Source: Litoribacter populi
GTDB taxonomy: Bacteria > Bacteroidota > Bacteroidia > Cytophagales > Cyclobacteriaceae
NCBI RefSeq assembly: GCF_007483685.1
Contig: NZ_VMKN01000001.1
Location: 124,001-188,000, forward strand
Direction of reading: 5' to 3'
Length of the DNA: 64,000 nucleotides
Every line of letters begins with the position of its first letter. The first letter of the stretch is position 1. This document shows positions 18,168 through 26,332 of the stretch, in pieces. The position numbers were made by a program, and so were the translations under genes. The notes under the pieces are model-generated. The model had not been told where the DNA came from and ran no database searches. It saw only the letters and a program-made list of their open reading frames with translations.

Positions 18168-18222
18168 ATCACTTACGGATCACTTACGGATCACCTACGG
18201 ATCACTTACGGATCAGTTACGG
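18168..18222. repeat. Five tandem 11-bp repeats (iteron-like)
   Basis: Consecutive units read ATCACTTACGG, ATCACTTACGG, ATCACCTACGG, ATCACTTACGG and ATCAGTTACGG, at 18168, 18179, 18190, 18201 and 18212. The 11-bp spacing is close to one DNA helical turn, so the sites face the same side of the helix. Related CCGTAGG and CCGTAAC words continue to ~18310, ahead of the DUF6266 gene. Confidence 0.9.
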
Positions 18223-18352
18223 AATTTTCCGAAAATTGACTAGGAAATAGGCCGTAGGAGATCGGAAACAAAGAAAACGTGGGTTTGGCGAAGGGGCTTT
18301 CCGTAACTTTTCACGGAATAATCATATTTTATTAACTACTAATGTTTTAAAA

Positions 18353-18997
18353 ATGGCTAGATTAGATTCATCTGGGGAGGGATTCCGCGGAAAAAAAGGC
18401 GGCAAAGTCTATTACAAGGTCAACGGTAAGACCTACGCCAAGGAGTATACTGAAACGGTCAAGGGGGAGCCAAGCCTCCTTCAGCAGTTTTATTTCGAAA
18501 AGTTCAGACTCGTGATGGCTTTTCTCAAACCCCTGAAAATCCCCCTGGAATACGGCTTCCAAAAATTCAAAGTGGGGATGCGCACGGGGTTGAACGTGGC
18601 CACAAGCTATGTGCTCAACCATGGGATGAACTATGTAGGGGACACCTGTGAGGTGGACCCTTCAAAAGTACTGGTGAGTTCGGGGATGCTCACTGGCATA
18701 GACCGGGGTAGGATGCAATGGCTCACTCCCGATCAGGTAAGCATAGAATGGGATGACAATTCCTACATCGGCAATGCCCGCAAAAGTGACCGGGCGATGG
18801 CCCTGCTCTACAATCCCGAAACCCTGAATTCCTACTACGTGCTTTCAGGTAACTTTAGGTTTACGGGGCAGCAGAGCGTGCAGGTGTATGATGGGGAAAA
18901 GGAAGTGGGCAAGCTGCACGGCTACCTGTCCTTTTTTAAAGTCAGCAAAAAAGGCGTGTATGAATTCTCAAACAGCGTTTACCTGGGGATAATTTAA
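18353..18997 (+). CDS. DUF6266-family protein
   Basis: This 214-residue protein starts MARLDSSGEGFRGKKGGKVY and matches the N-terminal pattern of DUF6266 (G-x-x-G-K-V-x-Y-Y-K). The remainder is beta-rich, with several regularly spaced segments (VLVSSGMLTGI, QVSIEWDDN, AMALLYNPE, YVLSGNFRFTG). There is no signal peptide or membrane segment. The function of the family is unknown. The protein at 24321 shares the N-terminal head pattern (GNIGKLTFYKNKDG). Iteron-like 11-bp repeats lie 130 bases upstream. Confidence 0.75.
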   Translation: MARLDSSGEGFRGKKGGKVYYKVNGKTYAKEYTETVKGEPSLLQQFYFEKFRLVMAFLKPLKIPLEYGFQKFKVGMRTGLNVATSYVLNHGMNYVGDTCEVDPSKVLVSSGMLTGIDRGRMQWLTPDQVSIEWDDNSYIGNARKSDRAMALLYNPETLNSYYVLSGNFRFTGQQSVQVYDGEKEVGKLHGYLSFFKVSKKGVYEFSNSVYLGII

Positions 18998-19029
18998 AGT
19001 ACGAAATACGAAGTACGAAGGACGAAGTC
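18997..19029. repeat. Dispersed intergenic repeat TACGAA(A/G), copy 1
   Basis: AAGTACGAAATACGAAGTAC, then GAAGGACGAAGTC, is a stack of near-identical TACGAAG heptamers. Very similar blocks occur at 19981-20012 and 25967-25994, always between small cassette genes. The remaining spacer up to 19252 is a mix of TTTAAGG and CATAAACC words. Confidence 0.8.
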
Positions 19030-19252
19030 AACGGGGCATAACCTTCCAAGTCTCGTGAGAAGGAATGATCTGATGTAGAAGTTTAGGAGGTTATCATCCC
19101 GGGTGGTGCTGGCGCACATCGGGATGGTTTAGAGGTTTAGGGAAAGCATGTCCCCACCACCGGCGCAGCTCCTTAATCCTTTAATCCCTTAATCCTCACC
19201 ATAACCTATAAACCATAATCCATAAGCTTTAAACTACGAACCATAAACAAAA

Positions 19253-19939
19253 ATGGACTATTTCAGCATTTACGAACTCGAACCCGGGAGGATCTCCACA
19301 TTTATTATCGATGCCCTCGGCGGTCCTATGCCCTATACCATGTATACTCAGGGTGATCCGGAACGGGAGGAAGACGATATCGGGCAATTCATTATGCCCC
19401 AAAAAGGGGATTTTGCCTATGAGCTGCTTTACTTCACCTGGATGATTTATTTCGGACAGGTCGATTGCAGATACCGGAAGCGGAAGAAGCGGTTTGAACT
19501 GATTTCCAAATACGGACTGGAACTGCCAGATGCCGCTGTACTGCTCGGGCCAACGGCATTTCCGGATCTTTACACGCTGGCCATGCAGATGCGCCTGGCA
19601 GATGCGGCGGATTATCTTTTTGATGATCCCAATGAGGGAGAGAAAATTTGGATTAAATACCCTTTTAAATTGGACCGGACTACCAAGGCCAAATATTACT
19701 ATTACCACAATGAGGAGGTCAATTATAGTTATTACCGGTCATCCAAAAAGCATTCCGTCTGTGTACCCAAAATCACCTGCGTGGGCCCCTATAACCTAAG
19801 CTACCACAAGGCCCCTGAACTTAACCTCCGCGACAAAAGGGTGGCAGATGGCTACAAAAGAAGAAAATCACTCAGGATTGAGGAACTGCAGGAAGTACCC
19901 ATCATAGCCAAGCTGCTGAAGGGGTATGTGGAGAATTAG
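19253..19939 (+). CDS. Hypothetical protein
   Basis: I do not recognise this 228-residue protein. It has no signal peptide or membrane helix and is rich in aromatic residues, including a run KAKYYYYHNEEVNYSYY near residue 150. It has basic patches (CRYRKRKKRFELI; GYKRRKSLRI). Codon use and the presence of a proper ATG after an A-rich leader support it being real. It lies between the DUF6266 gene and a small paralogous gene, inside a block of cassette-like genes separated by the same intergenic repeats. Confidence 0.65.
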   Translation: MDYFSIYELEPGRISTFIIDALGGPMPYTMYTQGDPEREEDDIGQFIMPQKGDFAYELLYFTWMIYFGQVDCRYRKRKKRFELISKYGLELPDAAVLLGPTAFPDLYTLAMQMRLADAADYLFDDPNEGEKIWIKYPFKLDRTTKAKYYYYHNEEVNYSYYRSSKKHSVCVPKITCVGPYNLSYHKAPELNLRDKRVADGYKRRKSLRIEELQEVPIIAKLLKGYVEN

Positions 19940-19980
19940 GGGTTTAAGGGTTATTCGCCCTGCGGGCTGGGTTATGGGTT

Positions 19981-20012
19981 AAGTACGAAATACGAAGTAC
20001 GAGGGACGAAGT
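19981..20012. repeat. Dispersed intergenic repeat TACGAA(A/G), copy 2
   Basis: This block reads AAGTACGAAATACGAAGTAC then GAGGGACGAAGT. It matches copy 1 at 18997 with a single substitution over 30 bases. Confidence 0.8.
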
Positions 20013-20076
20013 GTTTAAAGGTTGAACGTCTTTTTAGAAGTTCAACCTTTCAACTTATTCAAATACCATAAAATTT

Positions 20077-20328
20077 ATGAAAACAGCAATACAGTTTATA
20101 TTGAAGCTTTTGGGATTAAAATCGGAAAAGAACACACATCAAGGTGGGGTTCAAAATTTGAATTATATGTCTAGAGCGAAGACAAACCCTCGCCCAGTGG
20201 AGGAAAAAGAACGTGAGGAGGCTGTGTTGCTAATCAAAGCCTTAGGCGTCATACTAAAGGAGGAAGGTAAAAGAGTCGGATTGGATGTTGAAATTAAGAT
20301 CGGACGTATGAAAAATGATGAGGAATAA
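20077..20328 (+). CDS. Small protein, paralogous to the gene at 7371
   Basis: This 83-residue protein has an N-terminal hydrophobic/basic helix (TAIQFILKLLGLK) and a C-terminal helix-strand module (EREEAVLLIKALGVILKEE, then GLDVEIKI). The module aligns with that of the 7371-7631 protein. Both are charged outside the module and lack cysteine pairs or known motifs. Function unknown. The paralogy and the same repeat surroundings suggest a small lineage-specific family spread with the intergenic repeat DNA. Confidence 0.6.
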   Translation: MKTAIQFILKLLGLKSEKNTHQGGVQNLNYMSRAKTNPRPVEEKEREEAVLLIKALGVILKEEGKRVGLDVEIKIGRMKNDEE

Positions 20329-20506
20329 AATTGGGGTTTAGGAGGTTATTCGGCATGCGGCCTGGTTTAGGAGTTAATGGGCCTGCTACCTGATTAGGGA
20401 TTTAGAAATCGCAAAGGGACGACATCTTCAGGTTTGTTAAAGCGCTAAGGCAAGCTTCTTGTAACATATATTAATTTCTATTTTCGACCTTTTTAAAACC
20501 ACTAAC

Positions 20507-21676
20507 ATGAGAAACCCATTGATTACTTTGATAGGCGGGAATTTTAAAACCAGAAAGAAATCTGCAAAATGGAGCCCCAAAGCCCAGCAACTTATCGCCG
20601 ACGCCTCTGATGGTTTAGAAACTTTCTATGATTATCATATGCATTTACTTGGACTTGGGACTAAGGAAAGGGATATATGGGTTAACCCCACCGTATTATC
20701 ATTAATCCACCCATTTGACTTTTTGAAGGCAAAAGTATTTATGAATGCCTCTGGTATTAGGAATAAAAAGAAAGCTGATGAACAGTATTTAAATCAGCTG
20801 TTTCAGTTAATAGAAAAAATTCCTATAGCCGGCAAGTATTGTCTTTTTGCATGGGAAAAATGCTATGATCTTAATGGTGAGGTAAATTTAAAGGATACCA
20901 AAATCCATATTTCTAACGATTATGTTTTCCGAATTTGTCAACGGTTGCCGGACAAATTGGTGCCAGTGGTATCCATTCATCCTTATAGAACAGATGCTGT
21001 AATTGAACTGGAAAAATGGGCTAAAAAAGGTGTGAAAATGGTGAAATGGATGCCAGCCACTATGGGTATGGATCCTTCCGAACCCCGATGTGTCCCATTT
21101 TACCAGAAAATGAAGGATCTGGACATGGTATTGATTTCCCATGCCGGGGAGGAGGAGACTGTGCCGGTAGAGAAATTTCAGCCCCTTAACAATCCGCTGC
21201 TATTCAGGCTTCCTCTTGAAATTGGTACAAAAGTGATATTGGCGCACTGTGCGGGTAAAGGCGACGGGAAGGACCTTGAGAACAAAGGAAAAAAAGTGCC
21301 TAACCATGAGTTGTTTTTCAGAATGATGGATGAGCCTAGATATGAAGGAAAACTTTTCGGTGATATTTCTGCTTTGGCCCAAGCTAACCGGTGTGGGGCG
21401 CCGCTTCGAACCGTTTTTGAACAAAAGGAGCATCACCATAAGTTGCTATATGGCAGTGATTATCCACTACCTGCCATCAATTCGGCTATTTCCTTAAAAC
21501 TTTTGATAAAGTTGGGTTACCTGAATAAGGAAGATAAATCACCCCTAACGGAAATTTACAAAAACAATCCTCTTCTTTTTTCCTTCGTGTTGTTTAGAAG
21601 CATGCATGATCCCAATGATGAAAATTACAGACTACCAATTTCTGTGTTTTCCTATCACAAAAGCTTAGGTATTTAA
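20507..21676 (+). CDS. Amidohydrolase-family (TIM-barrel) protein
   Basis: This 389-residue cytoplasmic protein looks like an amidohydrolase_2-type metal-dependent hydrolase or decarboxylase. It has an early H-x-H (YDYHMHLLG, about residue 45), KMVKWMPATMGMDP, a His in VLISHAGEE, VILAHCAGKG, and the late barrel Asp in LLYGSDYPLP. These are the expected metal ligands in order. The substrate is unknown. It has no signal peptide and stands alone between repeat-type spacers; the following gene is 342 bases away. Confidence 0.8.
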   Translation: MRNPLITLIGGNFKTRKKSAKWSPKAQQLIADASDGLETFYDYHMHLLGLGTKERDIWVNPTVLSLIHPFDFLKAKVFMNASGIRNKKKADEQYLNQLFQLIEKIPIAGKYCLFAWEKCYDLNGEVNLKDTKIHISNDYVFRICQRLPDKLVPVVSIHPYRTDAVIELEKWAKKGVKMVKWMPATMGMDPSEPRCVPFYQKMKDLDMVLISHAGEEETVPVEKFQPLNNPLLFRLPLEIGTKVILAHCAGKGDGKDLENKGKKVPNHELFFRMMDEPRYEGKLFGDISALAQANRCGAPLRTVFEQKEHHHKLLYGSDYPLPAINSAISLKLLIKLGYLNKEDKSPLTEIYKNNPLLFSFVLFRSMHDPNDENYRLPISVFSYHKSLGI

Positions 21677-22018
21677 AAATGGATCCGGACTTGGTTTTCT
21701 AGGCAAGTTCTACGGTTAAGATTGTAACGTTCACCCGAGTCGGAGACTCTCAATTCAGGGGTACAAAATCTGAAGCCATTCGCACAGGGTATTCAGTCTT
21801 GATTAGGGGTTTAAACGAGTCAAATGTAGAGAATCTGATACAATTTGCTGAATTTAAGTATCATTAGTAGAAGATTTAAATACTCATTTATTACAAAAAA
21901 AATGCTTAATTATTAAAATTAAAATATAAAATATAGTTATATTCTGTATCAGGCATGCTTTTGGAGTTAAGTATATTGATAAAAGCATTATCGTTTTTCA
22001 CTATTAAATTGGCTGCCT
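21677..22018. other. Spacer upstream of the manganese catalase gene
   Basis: No gene is seen. The second half (21840-22000) is strongly AT-rich and probably contains the promoter of the catalase-DUF892 genes. I could not settle on a specific promoter box. Confidence 0.5.
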
Positions 22019-22897
22019 ATGTTTTATCATGATGGAAAATTACAATACAAAGTTAAGGTGGATAAACCTAATCCCCACTTTGCGAAATTGCTTCAACAGG
22101 CCATAGGAGGCATTGAAGGAGAAATCAGAGTTTGTTTACAATATTTGTTTCAGGCGTGGGGAGCTAGAGGCCCGGCCAAATATAGAGATATGTTATTAGA
22201 AACAGGAACTGAAGAAATGGCCCACATTGAAATGCTGGCCACTGCTGTTGCATTAAATCTGGAAACAGCCAACAATGATCTAAAAGATAAAATGGCTGGA
22301 AAAGATCCCCTATTGGAAGCTATAATGGGGGGAGCTAATCCTAGACATATTCTTTCATCTGGAATGGCTGCGATGGCTACAGACAGTAATGGGGTGCCAT
22401 TTAACGGATCTTGGGTAGTTGGTACCGGTAATTTAGCGTCCGATATGTATGCTAATGTAATGGCAGAATCATCTGGAAGACTTTTGGCGACAAGGCTGTG
22501 GGAATCGACCGATGATAAAGGCATGAAGGATATGTTGTCATTTTTGATTGCTAGAGATACGATGCACCAAAATCAATGGCTGGCTGTATTAGAAGAATTA
22601 GGAGGTTTAGAAAATATCCACCCAATTCCAAACTCATTCCCTCAAGCCGAAGAGAATAACAACTTCAATTATAACTTCCTTTCTACCCACATAGACCAAG
22701 AAAAAAGGACAGAAGGAAGGTGGAGCAAGGGTAAATCGCTAGATGGCAAAGGGGAATTAACTATTGAAAAGGCAAAACCTTTAGGAGGCGAGCCTGCATT
22801 AGCTGGTCCTAATCCGTTGGGACATGCCCAGAAGGAGCAAATGATTGAAGATAAAGGACAAGGTATAACAGAAAAAATTAAAGATGTGTTTGATTAG
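22019..22897 (+). CDS. Manganese catalase
   Basis: This 292-residue di-manganese (non-heme) catalase disproportionates hydrogen peroxide in the cytoplasm. The ferritin-like four-helix bundle carries the expected metal ligands: Glu and His in GGIEGEIRVCLQYLFQ, ETGTEEMAHIEML, and later NVMAESSGRLLATRLWE and FLIARDTMHQNQW. The length is normal. It begins a stress cluster with the DUF892 gene 44 bases downstream and an SPW protein gene. In Bacteroidota such genes often belong to general stress or desiccation responses. Confidence 0.88.
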   Translation: MFYHDGKLQYKVKVDKPNPHFAKLLQQAIGGIEGEIRVCLQYLFQAWGARGPAKYRDMLLETGTEEMAHIEMLATAVALNLETANNDLKDKMAGKDPLLEAIMGGANPRHILSSGMAAMATDSNGVPFNGSWVVGTGNLASDMYANVMAESSGRLLATRLWESTDDKGMKDMLSFLIARDTMHQNQWLAVLEELGGLENIHPIPNSFPQAEENNNFNYNFLSTHIDQEKRTEGRWSKGKSLDGKGELTIEKAKPLGGEPALAGPNPLGHAQKEQMIEDKGQGITEKIKDVFD

Positions 22898-22941
22898 AAT
22901 ATAAGAATAAATTAATAGACTAAAACTAAACAATTATAATC

Positions 22942-23466
22942 ATGGCAAACAATCAGAATATTGAAGATTTCAAAGGATCAAAATTTTTCAAATTATTTCA
23001 AGACCAGTTAAAAGATATCTATTGGGCTGAAAAACACCTAGTCGATGCCCTTGGAAAAATGCAAAAAGCAGCAACCTCCGAGAAGTTATCTTCTTCCATA
23101 GAGAATCACAAGGCGGAAACTGAAGGTCAAGTCGAAAGGCTGGAAAAAATATTCGGTATCTTGGATGTGGCTGCACGAGGTAAAAAATGTGAGGCTATGG
23201 AAGGACTTATCGAAGAAGGGAAGGAAATTATTGAGGATACCAAAGCTGATACTATGGTACGAGATGCTGGATTAATTATAGCCGCACAAAAGGTAGAACA
23301 TTATGAAATAGCTTCGTACGGTAGCCTTGTCTCTCTAGCAAAAATTATAGGGAATGACGAAATAGCCAACTTACTATCAGAAACATTAGAAGAAGAGAAA
23401 AAAACTGATGAACTTCTTACCAAACTTGCAAAAAGCGAAATTAATAATAAGGCCGTTACGGAATAA
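22942..23466 (+). CDS. DUF892 (YciE/YciF-like) ferritin-like protein
   Basis: This 174-residue all-helical protein of the DUF892 family is known from E. coli YciE/YciF and related stress proteins. Family features are FKLFQDQLKDIYWAEKHLVDAL near the start, ENHKAETEGQVERLEKIF, AQKVEHYEIASYGSL and LLSETLEEEKKTDELL. The Glu/His placement fits a di-metal ferritin-like site. It lies 44 bases after the manganese catalase gene and is probably in the same transcript. Confidence 0.9.
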   Translation: MANNQNIEDFKGSKFFKLFQDQLKDIYWAEKHLVDALGKMQKAATSEKLSSSIENHKAETEGQVERLEKIFGILDVAARGKKCEAMEGLIEEGKEIIEDTKADTMVRDAGLIIAAQKVEHYEIASYGSLVSLAKIIGNDEIANLLSETLEEEKKTDELLTKLAKSEINNKAVTE

Positions 23467-23580
23467 ATAGAGATTACAACTTCTCACAAAAGGTATGATC
23501 TATTTGATTATACCTTTTGTATACCCGATCAATTTAAAGGTATAAAATTCAATTATTTAAATCACTAAACCTCCCTACCT

Positions 23581-23955
23581 ATGAAAATTATTAGCACAAG
23601 ATTACATGGATACATAGACTACTTAATGGGTATTTTATTGATTGCTTCTCCTTGGCTTTTTGGTTTTTATAATGGGAACACAGAATCTTGGATACCCATA
23701 ACTATAGGTGTGGTAACAATTGTAATGAGTTTGATGACTGCCTACGAAGTAGGAGTAGCAAAAATTATTCCGTTTAAAGTACACTTGTCAGCTGATTTTA
23801 CTGCAGGATTACTACTGGCGAGCTCGCCTTGGCTGTTTGGGTTTGCAGAGGAAGTCTATTTACCACACTTGCTATTTGGTGTATTTGAAATTCTGACTGT
23901 ATTGATGACGAAAACACCATCCTCAAAAAAAGGAAATCCTCAAGTTGCTTATTAA
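23581..23955 (+). CDS. SPW-repeat membrane protein
   Basis: This 124-residue protein has four membrane helices arranged as two copies of a unit containing SPWLFGF (at about residues 23-29 and 80-86), which defines the SPW repeat family. The inner-membrane function is unknown. Its position behind the manganese catalase and DUF892 genes suggests a stress-response link. A strong terminator follows at 24023. Confidence 0.85.
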   Translation: MKIISTRLHGYIDYLMGILLIASPWLFGFYNGNTESWIPITIGVVTIVMSLMTAYEVGVAKIIPFKVHLSADFTAGLLLASSPWLFGFAEEVYLPHLLFGVFEILTVLMTKTPSSKKGNPQVAY

Positions 23956-24022
23956 TGTTTAGGATAAACCGCAATGATTCCAGCTCGGCTTCGGCAGGCA
24001 ATACGTTAGTATAAATTAATAT

Positions 24023-24053
24023 TAAAAAGCCTTTCAGTTTGAAAGGCTTTTTA
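24023..24053 (+). terminator. Rho-independent terminator after the SPW gene
   Basis: AAAAAGCCTTTC pairs with GAAAGGCTTTTT across AGTTT, followed by TATATTTT. The rest of the 365-base spacer to 24320 shows no gene and presumably holds the promoter of the next cassette. Confidence 0.85.
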
Positions 24054-24320
24054 TATTTTCAGATACTAATCTTTACCTCCATCGATTTTTTTAAAGTTTT
24101 TCATACAAGATATTCCAACACTAGATTAATATTTCATTTGTCTTCAATGGTTGTTGAAAATTTAAGGTGATATGAATGTCTTCAAGTCCTTACGGATTTC
24201 CAAACTTTCTTCCGCATATCAGGCATTTTTGGCTTTGTTGGTCTGAGGGGCGCAATCGTTTTATTTTCAGGTTTTTAGCTTTGATATTTGGTCATGTTTA
24301 ACATTTAAAACCATAAAAAA

Positions 24321-25067
24321 ATGGCAAAACAATCAAGTTTCCTGAATTTTACCGGCAACATCGGTAAACTCACATTTTACAAAAACAAGGACGGATACCA
24401 AGTCCGTGAAAAAGGCGGGGTGTCCAAGGAGCGGATCATGACTGATCCCAAGTATGCCCGCACCAGAGAAAACATGGCGGAGTTTGCAGAAGCTGCCAAA
24501 ACAGTCAAGCTGCTCAAGGACTCGATCCGTCCAGCGCTAATCAGTGCGGCCGATTCCAAATTGTTTGCAAGGCTGCAAAGAGCGATGGTGAGAGTGGTCA
24601 AGTCTGATGATGTCAATTCCCGTGGCCAGCGCAAAGTGGTGGAGGGCAATTGGAATCTACTCAGGGGCATTCAGCTCAACAAGTCGGCTTCTCTGAGGTC
24701 TACACTAAGAGCTAACATCAACTTGGATAATGGCTCGGATGCCTTCTCAGTCACCATTCCTGCTTTCAATCCGGCAGATCTGCTGGTTTCACCTGCAGGC
24801 AGTACAGATTTCAGGATGTTCCTGGTAGGAGGTGCGATTGCTGTCGGTACAGACCTGCATACATCCGTTAGGGTGGATACGGGGCTTTTACCCCAATATG
24901 GAACCACTGACCCGATCACACTTTCAATTGAGAAGGCTGACCTGCCCTACATGCACCGGTTATTTGTCCTAGGAATCGAGTTTGTCCAAATGGTCAACGG
25001 TGATGAGGCTACCCTGCACAGTAGCAGTTACAATGCCGCTGCCATAGTGGAAACGGAAAAGGTTTAA
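24321..25067 (+). CDS. Bacteroidota-specific protein with DUF6266-like N-terminal head
   Basis: This 248-residue protein begins MAKQSSFLNFTGNIGKLTFY and continues with KNKDGYQVREKGGVS. I associate this start with a widespread but uncharacterised Bacteroidota family. The head pattern (G-x-x-G-K-L-x-F-Y-K) also resembles the DUF6266 protein at 18353. A basic helical segment (about 35-110) follows, then a beta-rich second half. It has no signal peptide or membrane segment. Its stop is 2 bases before the DUF5675 start, so it is the first gene of a compact operon. Confidence 0.7.
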   Translation: MAKQSSFLNFTGNIGKLTFYKNKDGYQVREKGGVSKERIMTDPKYARTRENMAEFAEAAKTVKLLKDSIRPALISAADSKLFARLQRAMVRVVKSDDVNSRGQRKVVEGNWNLLRGIQLNKSASLRSTLRANINLDNGSDAFSVTIPAFNPADLLVSPAGSTDFRMFLVGGAIAVGTDLHTSVRVDTGLLPQYGTTDPITLSIEKADLPYMHRLFVLGIEFVQMVNGDEATLHSSSYNAAAIVETEKV

Positions 25068-25069
25068 GT

Positions 25070-25525
25070 ATGAAGTTACTCCTAAACCGTGAATATTGGC
25101 CGCGGGGAACCAATGGACAGATCAGCCATGAGGGCTCTCTGCTTTTCAAAACGATAGAGTTGCCCTGGAAAAAGAACCAGCAAAATGTTTCCTGTATTCC
25201 GGAAGGTGTATATCGCCTAGGTAAAAGGTATTCGGAAAAATTCGGTTGGCATATTTTGGTGAAGGGGGTGAAGGACAGGTCTGGAATCCTGTTTCATTCG
25301 GCTAATGATGCCTTGCGGGAACTCAGGGGCTGTATTGCCCCGGTAACTTTGCATACCGGAGAAGGGCAAGGGACATTTTCCCAAAATGCGACTTACCGCT
25401 TTAGGGATTTTGTATTTGAGGCTATGGAAAGAGGTGAGGAGGTGATGCTTGAAATTTTCAGCGATGCCGCTCATGGACTTAATCTGGCCGCAACCGATGA
25501 GCGATGGACGAAGGAGTTTATTTAA
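25070..25525 (+). CDS. DUF5675-family protein (phage-type)
   Basis: This 151-residue protein carries DUF5675 features: VSCIPEGVYRLGKRYSEKFG, then VKDRSGILFHSAND, then LRGCIAPVT. The His-x-n-Gly-Cys-Ile order recalls the catalytic layout of YkuD-type L,D-transpeptidases, but a relationship is not established. DUF5675 genes are frequent in Bacteroidota phages and phage-like loci, where a cell-wall role has been suggested. It starts 2 bases after the previous stop and overlaps the next gene by 22 bases. Confidence 0.75.
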   Translation: MKLLLNREYWPRGTNGQISHEGSLLFKTIELPWKKNQQNVSCIPEGVYRLGKRYSEKFGWHILVKGVKDRSGILFHSANDALRELRGCIAPVTLHTGEGQGTFSQNATYRFRDFVFEAMERGEEVMLEIFSDAAHGLNLAATDERWTKEFI

Positions 25526-25740
25526 TTGGAGTTGGGGGACTGTTATCAGTCCTCCTTTCCATCTCCGGTTTCCTGCTCAGGTACCTTGTCCAGGATCTGC
25601 GTGAGCTGAAGGGTGAACTGGTGGAGGTTAAAGTCGGGGTGGCCAGTTTACAAGGCGAGCAATTGGTACTGAAGTCCATGGTTCAGACGCAGCTTACGAT
25701 GCTGAGGAATAGGATTCAGGTGTTGGAGAAAAGGAGTTAG
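25504..25740 (+). CDS. Small membrane-anchored coiled-coil protein
   Basis: This 78-residue protein has one N-terminal membrane helix (YLIGVGGLLSVLLSISGFLL, about 6-25). A predicted coiled coil follows (RELKGELVEVKVGVASLQGE, continuing with QLVLKSMVQTQLTMLRNRIQVLE). The shape resembles small phage lysis accessory or spanin-like proteins and phage holin-associated proteins, but no family motif is seen. It overlaps the DUF5675 gene, so translation is coupled. Confidence 0.65.
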   Translation: MDEGVYLIGVGGLLSVLLSISGFLLRYLVQDLRELKGELVEVKVGVASLQGEQLVLKSMVQTQLTMLRNRIQVLEKRS

Positions 25741-26046
25741 GAGTTGTCAGGGTTGTCCACCCGTGGGTCGGCTCCGCCTCCCCGGGTTGTTGTCGGGTTG
25801 TCATTGTTCTATTTGCGGGCCGCTTTCCACTATTCGTTGAAAAAACTGAAAGTGCAAAAATGGCCACAATGGGCCGCCAAGATGCTCCATCTGACAACCA
25901 TGACAACAGCGAATTCCGATGCGAAGCAACGGAAAAGCGGACAACCAAGACAACCACGTGAACTTCAAGTACGAAATACGAAGGACGAAGTACGAGTTGC
26001 ATCAGATTCGGTCTTCTGTCTATTTTAAACATTAAACCATGAACAA
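25741..26046. other. Intergenic spacer with degenerate repeats
   Basis: No gene is supported. The open frame at 25744-26028 is compositionally like spacer DNA and ends in repeat sequence. The spacer includes copy 3 of the TACGAAA/TACGAAG repeat (25967-25994). Confidence 0.55.
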
Positions 26047-26256
26047 ATGAATGAAATCCAAAACAGATGGCAGGCGCCGACGCCGCCCTTTTTCAAGAAG
26101 GTGCAATTTATAGGGATGATCCTCGGAGCGGTGGGGGGATCCCTGCTTGCTGCGCCGGTGGCCCTTCCCGCCGTGCTAATTACGGCAGCCGGCTACTTGC
26201 TGGTCGGTGGCTCAGTACTTGCAGCCGTGAGTCAGGTGGCAAAGGTGGATAAATAA
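26047..26256 (+). CDS. Small two-helix membrane protein, holin-like
   Basis: This 69-residue protein has a short polar N-terminus (NEIQNRWQAPTPPFFKK) and two hydrophobic helices (VQFIGMILGAVGGSLLAAPV and ALPAVLITAAGYLLVGGSVL). It ends in a charged tail. Small two-helix proteins with this layout occur as holins or holin-like proteins beside DUF5675 in phage-like loci. No specific family is recognised. A terminator follows directly. Confidence 0.6.
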   Translation: MNEIQNRWQAPTPPFFKKVQFIGMILGAVGGSLLAAPVALPAVLITAAGYLLVGGSVLAAVSQVAKVDK

Positions 26257-26261
26257 TATGA

Positions 26262-26287
26262 AAAGCCCGGGAGAGATCTCGGGTTTT
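26262..26287 (+). terminator. Terminator after the holin-like gene
   Basis: AAAGCCCGGGAGA and TCTCGGGTTTTT form a GC-rich stem with a very short loop, followed by T residues. Confidence 0.7.
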
Positions 26288-26332
26288 TATGTTAGGGTTG
26301 GTTTCACGAGTAGGGCGCGAGAATGATTCACC

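Noticed and set aside
18168-18222. 11-bp repeats considered as a CRISPR array
   Set aside because: Units are directly adjacent with no unique spacers and are too short for CRISPR repeats. No cas genes are present.
25744-26028. 94-residue frame between the coiled-coil and holin-like genes
   Set aside because: Composition is that of spacer DNA, and it ends inside the TACGAA repeat. No family features.
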